From contig CAJTMX010000022.1 in the NCBI GenBank assembly GCA_910577235.1, positions 1 to 64,000 of the forward strand: 64,000 bases of DNA, in the 5' to 3' direction. Below the pieces are notes generated by a model. That model had not been told where the DNA came from. It made no database searches and was given only the letters and a program-made list of their open reading frames with translations. Numbering within the stretch: the first letter of the stretch is position 1; every line of letters begins with the position of its first letter. The DNA comes from an uncultured Acetatifactor sp. (GTDB taxonomy: Bacteria; Bacillota; Clostridia; Lachnospirales; Lachnospiraceae). Positions 1 through 8,288 of this stretch are shown here, one piece after another. Position numbers and translations under genes: made by a program.

Positions 1-112
1 GCATAATTACTGGATTTGTAGCCGTTTTTTACTTTCACAAGTGTCAAACTCGGGAATATATCATCTCCGCCACGGTCTGTCAACCCCAAAAATAACTTTC
101 CCCACAAAACAG

Positions 113-141
113 TTGACATCATTCCCGCGATGTGGTTGAAT
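113..141 (+). promoter_or_regulatory. sigma-A promoter of the leader RNA
   Basis: A perfect TTGACA -35 box at 113-118 is followed after 17 bp by a TTGAAT -10 box at 136-141. Transcription would begin near 148, about 255 bases before the first gene, and would first produce the structured leader that ends at the terminator at 328-356. Confidence 0.6.
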
Positions 142-147
142 AGTATA

Positions 148-356
148 TGTCGGCGGCTCGGTCACCCGCCGGTAATATCAAGGGAAGTGAGGTAGCTAAG
201 ATGACTTTTAACGTGTACGCAGGTTATAACAACCTTTATCGCATCAAAAATAACACGGTTACCTCGGTTGCGCATATATGATTTCTTTACCTTTTGGTAA
301 AAAAGATCATGTGAACAGTGTTTTAAGACCCGGGCAACTTTTGTCCGGGTTTTTTT
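148..356 (+). ncRNA. putative structured non-coding RNA, possibly raiA-motif type
   Basis: This roughly 210-nt stretch sits between a good promoter and an intrinsic terminator and has no convincing reading frame. It begins with a GGCGG...CCGCC hairpin near 152-172, continues with a purine-rich, probably conserved-looking single-stranded section near 180-206, has a small AGGTT/AACCT hairpin near 220-235, and ends with a long A/T-rich hairpin at about 278-311 before the terminator. Size, the GC-rich first hairpin and the stand-alone promoter-terminator arrangement resemble the raiA-motif RNA of Clostridia, but this is from memory of the family, not a covariance search. Alternatively it could be an attenuator for the ABC exporter genes downstream. 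Confidence 0.5.
328..356 (+). terminator. intrinsic terminator of the leader RNA
   Basis: An 8-bp stem, ACCCGGGC (328-335) pairing with GTCCGGGT (343-350), is followed by a run of seven T. It closes the putative RNA 48 bases before the TTG start of the first ABC exporter gene. Confidence 0.85.
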
Positions 357-403
357 ACTCTAAAACTATGCGAAACCGGGAATGACAGGTAGGAGGGATT
401 TAT

Positions 404-2137
404 TTGAAAAAATTAAGAAACTATGTACTTCCATACTGGAAAAGTTATATCTTTGCCATTGTAAGCCTGGTCCTCGCCATTCTTCTGGAAATGCTGACAC
501 CGCAGATCACCAAGGTCATTGTCAACGAATCCTTTGTTGGCGGAGATTTTTCCAGATTCGGATACCTGCTGGGTGCTCTGGTGGTACTGGGAATCGGCAG
601 GAGCATATTCGGATATTGTAAGGAATTTACTTTCGACCGGAACAGCCAGACCATCGGTACCGAGATGAGAAAAGACCTGTTTGCCCATCTCCAGACCCTT
701 TCCATGGACTATTTTGACAATACCAACACAGGCGAACTGATGGCAAGAGTCAAGGAGGACGTGGACAAGGTAAAGGACGCTTTCGGCATGACGGGTATGC
801 TGATCATACAGATCACGCTCTACATAATCTCCGTACTCTACTGCATGTTCTCCCTTAGCCCCCTGCTGGGACTGCTGCCCCTGGCCGTAATGATCTTCGG
901 CGGCGGACTGAGCTTTGTCTTGGAGAAGAAATTCGACAAGGTTTACTCGGATATCAGTGAGGAGAACGCCAGACTGACCACTGTGGCCGAGGAAAATCTG
1001 GCCGGAGTGAGAACGGTTAAAGCCTTCGCAAGAGAAAAATTTGAGATACAAAAGTTTGCGAAACACAATAAGCACTACTATGAGTTAAATATGGAGCAGG
1101 CGCGGATCTTAGCCAGATTTTATCCCGTTTACCATTTCATCGGGGCCGTTCTTCCGGTGGTGTGCGCCATTATGGGAGGACTTCTGGTCATCCAAAACAA
1201 GATGGATCTGGGTTCTCTGGTGGCCTTCGTGGAGTATTCCAGGGATTGCACCTGGCCTCTGGATATGTTTGCCGAGCTGGCCAACGAGCTGTCCTCCTCC
1301 TTCGCGTCCTACAAAAAGATCAAGGCCATCGCCGATGAAAAGCCCCGGCTTGTGCAAAGCGAGAACGCCGTTCATCTCGACAGTATACAGGGGGATCTGA
1401 AATTTGAAAATGTGGCGTTGACCCTGGACGGAAACACGATTCTGTCCGGAATCGACATTGAACTGCCCAGAGGCGGAACACTGGGCGTCATGGGGGCTAC
1501 AGGCTCCGGAAAGAGTTCCCTGATCAACCTCCTGCAGCGTTTTTATGACCCCAGCGAGGGAAATATTTCCATCGACGGCACAGATCTCCGGAAAATGGAG
1601 CTTTCCCAAGTGCGCGCCACCAGTGCCGTGGTCATGCAGGATGTTTTCCTCTTCTCAGACACCATCGAGGAGAATATTAAGATGGGCAAGCGGTATTCCA
1701 TGGGCCTGCCGGAGGTAAAAAGAGCCGCCAAAATGGCACAGGCACAGAATTTTATCGAAAAGATGGATGAACAGTACAACACCGTGATCGGAGAAAAAGG
1801 AGTAGGGCTTTCCGGCGGTCAGAAACAACGGATCAGCATTGCAAGGGCGCTATCCAAAAAAAGCCCCATTTTGGTCCTGGACGATTCCACTTCCGCCCTG
1901 GACATGGAGACGGAGCACGAGATTCAGAAGATGTTGAAGACCATAACCGACTCCTCCAAGATCATTATCGCCCACCGGATCTCCGCGGTGCGGGGCGCGG
2001 ACGAGATCATTTATCTGGATAAGGGCCGCATCGCCGAGAGAGGCACCCACGAGGAGCTGCTGGCACGCAGAGGACTGTATTACGCCACATATATAGCCCA
2101 ATATCCTGAACACAGGAGTAATATGCAGAGCATCTAA
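404..2137 (+). CDS. ABC exporter half, degenerate-site subunit (heterodimer A)
   Basis: This 577-residue membrane protein combines an exporter-type transmembrane domain (about residues 1-320) with a nucleotide-binding domain. Walker A (GATGSGKSS) is near 365, a canonical LSGGQ signature near 468 and the H-loop His near 523. Walker B ends LVLDD, so the catalytic Glu is replaced by Asp; that is typical of the degenerate-site subunit of heterodimeric exporters such as BmrCD or TmrAB. The start is TTG at 404, chosen because AGGAGGG lies six bases upstream. The partner gene follows after 86 bp. The substrate cannot be told from sequence; drug, peptide or lipid export are all possible. Confidence 0.9.
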   Translation: MKKLRNYVLPYWKSYIFAIVSLVLAILLEMLTPQITKVIVNESFVGGDFSRFGYLLGALVVLGIGRSIFGYCKEFTFDRNSQTIGTEMRKDLFAHLQTLSMDYFDNTNTGELMARVKEDVDKVKDAFGMTGMLIIQITLYIISVLYCMFSLSPLLGLLPLAVMIFGGGLSFVLEKKFDKVYSDISEENARLTTVAEENLAGVRTVKAFAREKFEIQKFAKHNKHYYELNMEQARILARFYPVYHFIGAVLPVVCAIMGGLLVIQNKMDLGSLVAFVEYSRDCTWPLDMFAELANELSSSFASYKKIKAIADEKPRLVQSENAVHLDSIQGDLKFENVALTLDGNTILSGIDIELPRGGTLGVMGATGSGKSSLINLLQRFYDPSEGNISIDGTDLRKMELSQVRATSAVVMQDVFLFSDTIEENIKMGKRYSMGLPEVKRAAKMAQAQNFIEKMDEQYNTVIGEKGVGLSGGQKQRISIARALSKKSPILVLDDSTSALDMETEHEIQKMLKTITDSSKIIIAHRISAVRGADEIIYLDKGRIAERGTHEELLARRGLYYATYIAQYPEHRSNMQSI

Positions 2138-2223
2138 CTCCTGTAAAGCACTTATGTCCAATGACACTGTTTAGAGATGTGCTGATACATATAAATTTTT
2201 GTTAGAAGAAAGAGGTGATTTAA

Positions 2224-4011
2224 TTGGCCGTAAACTCATTTCGTGAAGACGAACATATACAGGCAACGGATGCCAAAAAGATCGTGACAAGGCTACTGGG
2301 ATATCTGAAAGGCTACAAAAAGGAGATCATTCTGGTTCTGGTCGCCATGACGATCACTGTAGGGATCAGTTTGTTTAATCCCCTGTTAATTGAAACCGCC
2401 ATAGATGACTATGTGGCAAAATATGACTTTAACGGACTGCTGCGCCTGGCCGCCTTTGCGGTGGCTGTCAATATCATATATGTTATTATGGTGAAGATCC
2501 GTATATTTGTTATGTCCTTGATATCCAACAAAATCATTTTATCCATACGGGAGGATGTATACGAACATATACAGTCCCTTTCCTTTACATTTTTTGACAG
2601 CCGCCCCAGCGGAAAAATACTGGCAAGGATCATCGGTGACGTGAACTCCCTAAAAGACGTGCTTTCCAAGGCCGTCACCAACATCATTCCCAACACGCTT
2701 ACCATCATGGGGGTGCTGGTGATCATGTTTGTCAAGGACTGGCGGCTGGCCCTGGCAGCGCTATGCACTCTGCCCTTTATGACGGTGGGCATCTTTCTGG
2801 TGGAAAAGACCAATCACGTGAGATGGCAGCTTGTCAGAAAAAAAGCCTCCAATGTGAACGCCTATGTACATGAGGATGTGGCGGGAATCCGGGTGGTACA
2901 GAGCCTGGACGCCGAGGAGGAAACCCGAAATCAGTTTAATGAACTTGCCCAGGAGCAGTGCTCTTCCTTTATTCATGCCTGCCGCGCGGCGGACCTGTTT
3001 TTTCCCATCATTGACACCTCCTGGGGAATCAGCCTGATGATGCTGTATCTGGTAGGGGTAAAACTGATCGGCGCTCCCGAGATCTCCCTGGGCGTGCTGG
3101 TGGCTTTCGGTTCCTATGCCACCATGTTCTGGAACCCCATAGCCAACCTGAGTACATTTTTAAATCAACTGGTTACAAATCTATCGGCGGCGGAACGGGT
3201 TTTCGATATTCTGGATACGGAACCGGAGATCCAGGATGCCCCCGATGCGGGAGAGCTGCCCCAGATCACCGGAACGGTCTCTTTTGAAGATGTGTCTTTC
3301 ACCTATGACGAAGGCACAGAAAATGAGACAAAAGTTCTGGATCATGTGAGTTTTACTGCCAGTCCCGGCGAGACCATCGCGCTGGTAGGCCCTACAGGCG
3401 CAGGCAAGACTACTATCGTCAACCTGATCAGCAGATTTTATGATATCCAGAAAGGGACCATCCGCATAGACGGATACGATCTGAAAAAAGTGAAGATAGA
3501 TTCTCTCCGCAAGCAGATGGGGGTCATGACCCAGGACAATTTTATTTTTCACGGAACCGTGCGGGACAATATAGCCTACGGAAAGCTGGATGCCACGGAC
3601 GAGGAGATCATCGCCGCAGCCCAGGCGGTCAATGCCCACGAGTTTATTATGAAGATGGAAAAGGGATACAATACGGAGCTGAAAGAGCAGGGAGCCGGCT
3701 TATCCATAGGACAAAGGCAACTGATCGCCTTTGCAAGGACCATGGTCTCCCAGCCCAGAGTCCTCATCTTGGACGAGGCCACCTCCAGCATAGATACACA
3801 CACGGAGATGCTGGTGCAGAAAGGGATCGAGTCCCTGCTGAAAGGGCGTACCAGCTTTGTTATTGCTCACAGGCTTTCCACCATCCAGAACGCGGACCGC
3901 ATTTTTGTCATCAATGACGGCGGCATTGCGGAGCAGGGATCTCCCGCCGAGTTGATGGAAAGAAAAGGATTCTATTACGACCTGTATATGGCGCAGTTTG
4001 CCAGCCTGTGA
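2224..4011 (+). CDS. ABC exporter half, catalytic subunit (heterodimer A)
   Basis: This 595-residue protein is the second half of the exporter: transmembrane domain about 20-330, nucleotide-binding domain about 350-590. Walker A (GPTGAGKTT) is near 388 and Walker B is the canonical LILDEATS with its catalytic Glu, while the signature is altered to LSIGQ. The altered signature here and the altered Walker B in the preceding gene are exactly complementary, so one ATP site of the dimer should be hydrolytic and the other degenerate. Start is TTG at 2224 with AGAGGTG upstream. A terminator follows at 4117-4172. Confidence 0.9.
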   Translation: MAVNSFREDEHIQATDAKKIVTRLLGYLKGYKKEIILVLVAMTITVGISLFNPLLIETAIDDYVAKYDFNGLLRLAAFAVAVNIIYVIMVKIRIFVMSLISNKIILSIREDVYEHIQSLSFTFFDSRPSGKILARIIGDVNSLKDVLSKAVTNIIPNTLTIMGVLVIMFVKDWRLALAALCTLPFMTVGIFLVEKTNHVRWQLVRKKASNVNAYVHEDVAGIRVVQSLDAEEETRNQFNELAQEQCSSFIHACRAADLFFPIIDTSWGISLMMLYLVGVKLIGAPEISLGVLVAFGSYATMFWNPIANLSTFLNQLVTNLSAAERVFDILDTEPEIQDAPDAGELPQITGTVSFEDVSFTYDEGTENETKVLDHVSFTASPGETIALVGPTGAGKTTIVNLISRFYDIQKGTIRIDGYDLKKVKIDSLRKQMGVMTQDNFIFHGTVRDNIAYGKLDATDEEIIAAAQAVNAHEFIMKMEKGYNTELKEQGAGLSIGQRQLIAFARTMVSQPRVLILDEATSSIDTHTEMLVQKGIESLLKGRTSFVIAHRLSTIQNADRIFVINDGGIAEQGSPAELMERKGFYYDLYMAQFASL

Positions 4012-4116
4012 TCCCATAATCTTTACCCCTGCATATGGCAGGCTATGCCCGCATGGAGCTGCATTTTGCGCCAGCCCCATTGCACCAATCAGAATCGGAT
4101 GCGTTACATCCAAAGA

Positions 4117-4172
4117 GAAGAGTTTCTCCGCAAACAGCCTTTGCCGTGAACGGTTAGAAACTCTTCCTTTTT
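4117..4172 (+). terminator. intrinsic terminator after ABC exporter pair A
   Basis: GAAGAGTTTCT (4117-4127) pairs perfectly with AGAAACTCTTC (4156-4166) and is followed by CTTTTT. It lies about 105 bases after the stop of the second exporter gene. Confidence 0.75.
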
Positions 4173-4186
4173 CAGCAGCGGAAAGA

Positions 4187-4327
4187 TCACTGCCGCTCGC
4201 TCAGATAGATCTGACTCACCAGCTCCTGCAGGTTCAGCAACACGCCCTTTTCCCATAACGCCGAAAGATCTTTCCCGTCCACATAAAGTATATCCGGCCC
4301 TTCCCCGCCCTGCTTTAACCCGCAATC
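4187..4327 (-). pseudogene. relic of a solute-binding lipoprotein gene
   Basis: Immediately after the stop codon of the 719-residue lipoprotein gene, the same strand stays open for 46 codons and reads GGEGPDILYVDGKDLSALWE followed by KGVLLNLQELVSQIYLSERQ and a stop. This matches the central motif of the neighbouring lipoprotein (RGDGPDIIEVGGIYVRSLAD, KGTFCDLSDYY) and of the one at 29836-32112. There is no start codon context, signal peptide or C-terminal half, so this is a fragment of a third family member, probably left by recombination between tandem copies. Confidence 0.7.
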
Positions 4328-6487
4328 TCACTCATTTAAATACAATGTCGCCCGATTGTCAATTTTGCGTACGGTTTCCTCAAGAGTTGCGTCTCCCATG
4401 AAATACATGCCTGCCTCCTCAGATATTATATCTGTTATGGGGCTGGAAGTTATACAGATCTTGGAGTGCGTCACCATATATCTCAGGTTATCAAAATCTT
4501 CCTCTGTAGGCGCAAAACTGTTGAAGGAGAAACCGAATTCCGCGGCCATCTTTTGGTTATCCTCTCTGCTTGGATAAGAGGTTTTCAAATAGCGTTCGAA
4601 ACTCTCTTTTCTCACGGGAAATGCCCAATCAATCTGATTCTGACAATCCTCCGATAAGATATATTCCAGAAAATCCCAGGCCCCCTCTTTGTTTTGAGAT
4701 TTCCGGTTCATGGCAAACATGTTGGTGGGAGTCATCTGATAAAAGGCACCGTCCCAACCAGGGTCCCCTACCCAGTAGCAGCCCATGGTTTTCAGATTTT
4801 GACACATCCACAGGTACTGAGCCATATTGTTTATGTAGTAGTCATACAAAAAAGCGGGGGATTCATTACTGTTAACGGCAAGGGCTTCCGGGTAGTGGGC
4901 TTCCCCCCCTGCCTCGGCACAACTTTCCAGTATCCAGCGAAATTCAGGACAGTCAAAATGACTTGTTTTTTCCTCATAATCCACATAGCGGTCATATTCG
5001 CCAAATCGCGCCATCGTGCAGTAGTGGAGCAGCGATGTGGCCGGCGTGCCAAAATACCACAGTTCCTCCTGCTGCTCTGCCAACTGGATAAGTTTTTGCG
5101 GTGTCCACTCCTCCGCCGCAATGGGCTCTTCACATGCCGCTGCATACAGAGTAAAAGAGGGGATCACCAACACCTTTTTTCCCATGGGCTGCATACCGTT
5201 CCAGACTTCATCCAGAATGGATTCTCCGACGACTTTCCGGCTTGTGGCATAGTAATCTGACAGATCACAGAAAGTACCCTTGTCTGCCAGGCTCCGCACA
5301 TAGATGCCGCCAACCTCGATTATGTCCGGGCCGTCTCCCCGGAGCAGCTCTAATTCAAACGCGTTAAGACTCTCCGTCACATCTTCCTGCCCATCACCAT
5401 AGGGAACAAGCTCAATACGGTACTCCTTACTCTGCCTGTTGTACAGATTCACAAGCATTTCCAGATACTGGTCCGTGCCCACATATCCCAGGGTGACAAT
5501 CTCCTTTTTGCCGTATTCCCGGCGGTCTTCGTCTTTGACGGAAACCATGGTGACTTCGGTTGACCCGTACGCCAGAAGTGTTCCGGGAACAGGGCACATA
5601 AGATACCATTCCCCGTCACCGCAACAGATGTCACGCAGACGGCGATAGTCCACATTCATATATTCATCATTCCATCTCCACTTGATCTCCACATGCCCTG
5701 TCTCGGGGTCATAAACCCACAGTCCCTCATCTGTACTCAGATAAATGCCTTCATCATGTCCGCTATACACGCCCAGCGGCCTGAAGGGAAGAACATAGCA
5801 TTGAGCGGGTTCCTCAACATTTGCCAGTATGGGTTCTCCCTCACCGGTGATGCAATAGCAGTAGACCCGGCCGTTTTTTCCCGCCGCAATGCCGTCAAGG
5901 CGTTCCAGCTCACAGGCATCCATCTGTAACATATTTCCGTTTTCGTCAAACAGTATCACAAGGCTGGCCGTGCCATGGGTATAGAGGGCCAGTCTTCCGT
6001 CTATCGTGGCTATGCCTCCCTCTACGGACAGCTCGGTGACGGAATTGCGGCGTTGTATATCTGCCCAGCGCGAGGCATCCTGATCTGCACGCCACAGCAG
6101 ATTCCCGGTTTCGTCATACTTTTCCAGGAAAACACAGCCCGTCTCCTTCCACAGCGCAAAGCAATGGCTTTCCCTGTCCACGGCCAATGCCAGGCAAATG
6201 GCTTTTTCCTTGGACAGAAAGACTTCCCCCTGGTAATCACTGCTGATCTCACCCCGCAGAATCTGATACATGTCGTTGTTTTGCCTCGATATGTAGAACC
6301 ATTTTCCGTCGGTAGCATATTGCTCCAAACCCTCCAACTGAATGGGGAGTTTCATCTGCCGAAAACTTGCCACTGCGACCTGGCCTGTTTCCGGCCATGT
6401 TTCGGTCTCTGTTGCTTCCCCTTGCTCACCGCAGGCAGACAATCCCAATGCCGCCAGCAGAGATATGATAAGAAAAATTTTCTTCAT
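4328..6487 (-). CDS. lipoprotein: propeller-like domain fused to ABC solute-binding domain
   Basis: This 719-residue lipoprotein has a signal peptide with lipobox LSAC near residues 16-19, so it should be anchored on the outer face of the membrane. Residues about 45-330 contain repeated short segments of the W/Y-F/Y type (ATDGKWFYISR, GIYLSTDEGLWVYD) that look like beta-propeller blades. From about 330 to the end it resembles an extracellular family 1 sugar-binding protein (LVNLYNRQSKEYRIELVPYG, RGDGPDII, SEDCQNQIDWAFPVRKESFE). No permease genes adjoin it, so it may be a stand-alone sensor or binding protein. RBS GAGGG precedes the ATG. It is homologous over its length to the protein at 29836-32112. 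Confidence 0.8.
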   Translation of the reverse strand: MKKIFLIISLLAALGLSACGEQGEATETETWPETGQVAVASFRQMKLPIQLEGLEQYATDGKWFYISRQNNDMYQILRGEISSDYQGEVFLSKEKAICLALAVDRESHCFALWKETGCVFLEKYDETGNLLWRADQDASRWADIQRRNSVTELSVEGGIATIDGRLALYTHGTASLVILFDENGNMLQMDACELERLDGIAAGKNGRVYCYCITGEGEPILANVEEPAQCYVLPFRPLGVYSGHDEGIYLSTDEGLWVYDPETGHVEIKWRWNDEYMNVDYRRLRDICCGDGEWYLMCPVPGTLLAYGSTEVTMVSVKDEDRREYGKKEIVTLGYVGTDQYLEMLVNLYNRQSKEYRIELVPYGDGQEDVTESLNAFELELLRGDGPDIIEVGGIYVRSLADKGTFCDLSDYYATSRKVVGESILDEVWNGMQPMGKKVLVIPSFTLYAAACEEPIAAEEWTPQKLIQLAEQQEELWYFGTPATSLLHYCTMARFGEYDRYVDYEEKTSHFDCPEFRWILESCAEAGGEAHYPEALAVNSNESPAFLYDYYINNMAQYLWMCQNLKTMGCYWVGDPGWDGAFYQMTPTNMFAMNRKSQNKEGAWDFLEYILSEDCQNQIDWAFPVRKESFERYLKTSYPSREDNQKMAAEFGFSFNSFAPTEEDFDNLRYMVTHSKICITSSPITDIISEEAGMYFMGDATLEETVRKIDNRATLYLNE

Positions 6488-7001
6488 AAATGGTCCCTCG
6501 TGATTAACGCAATATATATATCCTTATCCAGCAGTCCGATCTGACTCTCTGTCAGGAAAGTCAGACCGGCATAAATAACATATGACACAAGTTATTGATT
6601 CAGGATTATGGCAGGATCACTCCTGGCTTTGAGTGGATCTCTGTACTTGTTATCGCTTGGATTCCTCTATTCCACTCCTTATTGCACACCGAGCAATAGG
6701 TGACAACTGTCTGCGCCACTACCTCTTTACACGTGATCGTGCATCCCGCATGCGATAGCGAAAGTATCTATTATTCCGCATAAATTTTCTGTTTGCGCAT
6801 GAACTCAATAAAAAATGTGTAACGGAATCGTCTCCTCACTTCAATCATATAAAGTACAAACTTATTTTCTTTACTGCTTTTAAAGTTCCTGTGCTATTAC
6901 GAAATATTTACGACAAATTTTTATTCATTTTACCACGCTATATATGGAAAAACTATATCGTCTTGAGAATAAAGAAATATTCATAGAACATCATATCTTT
7001 A
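6488..7001. other. gene-poor intergenic region with a possible Cys-rich relic
   Basis: No intact gene was found here. On the minus strand 6606-6767 is open for 54 codons with a paired-cysteine pattern (GCTITCKEV...YCSVCNKEW), reminiscent of a small exported Cys-rich protein such as the one next to the other lipoprotein gene at 32099-32413. It lacks a usable start codon and is preceded by stop codons, so if it was a gene it has lost its 5' end. The rest is A/T-rich and shows nothing I can name. Confidence 0.3.
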
Positions 7002-7030
7002 TTGACATGTATTTAGATATCCATTATACT
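7002..7030 (+). promoter_or_regulatory. strong sigma-A promoter of the XRE/TPR regulator
   Basis: TTGACA at 7002-7007, a 17-bp spacer and TATACT at 7025-7030. The transcript would start near 7037 and carry the entire hairpin element at 7061-7203 in its leader. Confidence 0.8.
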
Positions 7031-7049
7031 TTTGAAGCACAAGTCAAAC

Positions 7050-7214
7050 ACGCATTCATATAGGCAATTGCGAAACTCTTTGAAACAAGTGACGGGACTG
7101 GTCAATATATACAAAAACGGGCTCCGATGCGGTGGCAAGTCGCCCTTATTTTGTATATATTGCCCACTCCCTGCTCCACAAAAGGGAGTTTCGCAATTAC
7201 CTAACGCATTCATA
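7050..7214. mobile_element. MITE-like hairpin element with 11-bp target duplication
   Basis: A 143-bp element (7061-7203) has 18-bp terminal inverted repeats (TAGGCAATTGCGAAACTC at 7061-7078; its complement with one mismatch at 7186-7203). An inner inverted repeat of about 23 bp (around 7095-7117 against 7149-7171) makes nearly the whole element one long hairpin. It is flanked by a perfect 11-bp direct repeat, ACGCATTCATA, at 7050-7060 and 7204-7214, the signature of insertion. It carries no gene and needs a transposase in trans. A shorter relative lies at 63319-63390. Confidence 0.7.
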
Positions 7215-7265
7215 ATGTGAAAGGAGTATGTTACAAGGGGATTACAAACGAAAGGGGAAATTTAT

Positions 7266-8213
7266 ATGAAAGAAATTTTTTTGGGGAATGTAATACGTCA
7301 ACGAAGGTTGGATTTAGGGCTAACCCAAGAACAGCTTGGCAAGGGAATCTGTGAACAGGCAACGATCTGCCGTTTTGAAAAAGGGACACAGACACCAACG
7401 CACAATCGGGTAAAAGCATTGCTCCAGCGTCTGGGGTTGCCCGGAAATCGGTATTTTGCATTTCTCAGCAAAAATGAAGAGATGGCTGAAATGTTACGAA
7501 ACGATATCCGCAAATTAGAAGTTCTCTTTCATCTGTCTAATGATGCAGACCGGTCTGAAATTCGTGCACACATATGGAGCAAATTGTACGAATTGGAAAA
7601 TATCATGGATCAAGACGACCAAATTACCCGCCAATATATATTATACAACAGAGTTTCCGTAGGTTGTCCCATTAAACCCTATGATCCTGCCGAGCAAATT
7701 ACAATTCTGATGAAGGCAATCCGACTAACTGTCCCCCGTTTTGAGATGGACGCTATTCATAGTTTTCACTTTAGTGACGATGAACTAAACATAATCGGTC
7801 TATTGGCTTATTCCTATTTAGAAATGGGACAAAACAGGACGGCAATCTCTATTTATCATCAATTGTTCCAGTATATGAAAAAGAACGGTCTGCAATCGCA
7901 ATCCTGTATCAGACTTTTTTGTCGGATTGCCAGTCATTATGCAAGAACATTATGTGCAGAAAGGAGATATGAAGAATCGATTGAAATCGCAGAATTGGGA
8001 TGGAATGCCTGTATAGAACATGAACACTATCTGTTTCTTCCATCCCTTCTGACAACTCTCGCTTCATGTCATTACTTAAAAGGAAACACGGATCAAAGCA
8101 CTGCATTTTATTATCAGGCATACTATCTTCTCAAATCCATCAAGGACGAACGCTTTCTCCCCATTCTGAAAGAAGAAATAAAAGAGCGCTTAAACTTAGA
8201 AATTCTCTATTGA
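7266..8213 (+). CDS. XRE-family transcriptional regulator with TPR-like C-terminal domain
   Basis: This 315-residue cytoplasmic protein has an N-terminal helix-turn-helix (residues about 7-60; LGLTQEQLGKGI...ATICRFEKGTQTP). The rest is an all-helical region of the kind found in Rgg/RNPP-type regulators, where tetratricopeptide-like repeats bind a peptide or partner; the helices with SYLEMGQNRTAISIYHQLF and ERRYEESIEIAELGWNACIE spacing are typical TPR units. It lies between two ABC exporter pairs and is transcribed from the promoter at 7002-7030 through the hairpin element. Control of the neighbouring exporters by a secreted peptide is a guess from context. RBS is GAAAGGGG before the ATG. Confidence 0.8.
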   Translation: MKEIFLGNVIRQRRLDLGLTQEQLGKGICEQATICRFEKGTQTPTHNRVKALLQRLGLPGNRYFAFLSKNEEMAEMLRNDIRKLEVLFHLSNDADRSEIRAHIWSKLYELENIMDQDDQITRQYILYNRVSVGCPIKPYDPAEQITILMKAIRLTVPRFEMDAIHSFHFSDDELNIIGLLAYSYLEMGQNRTAISIYHQLFQYMKKNGLQSQSCIRLFCRIASHYARTLCAERRYEESIEIAELGWNACIEHEHYLFLPSLLTTLASCHYLKGNTDQSTAFYYQAYYLLKSIKDERFLPILKEEIKERLNLEILY

Positions 8214-8288
8214 ACGCGCAGTTACTCTCCCCCCCTGAGCAGACATACCTCCTGCCCAAGGGGGAAATTTATTTTACTCTACAAACTC

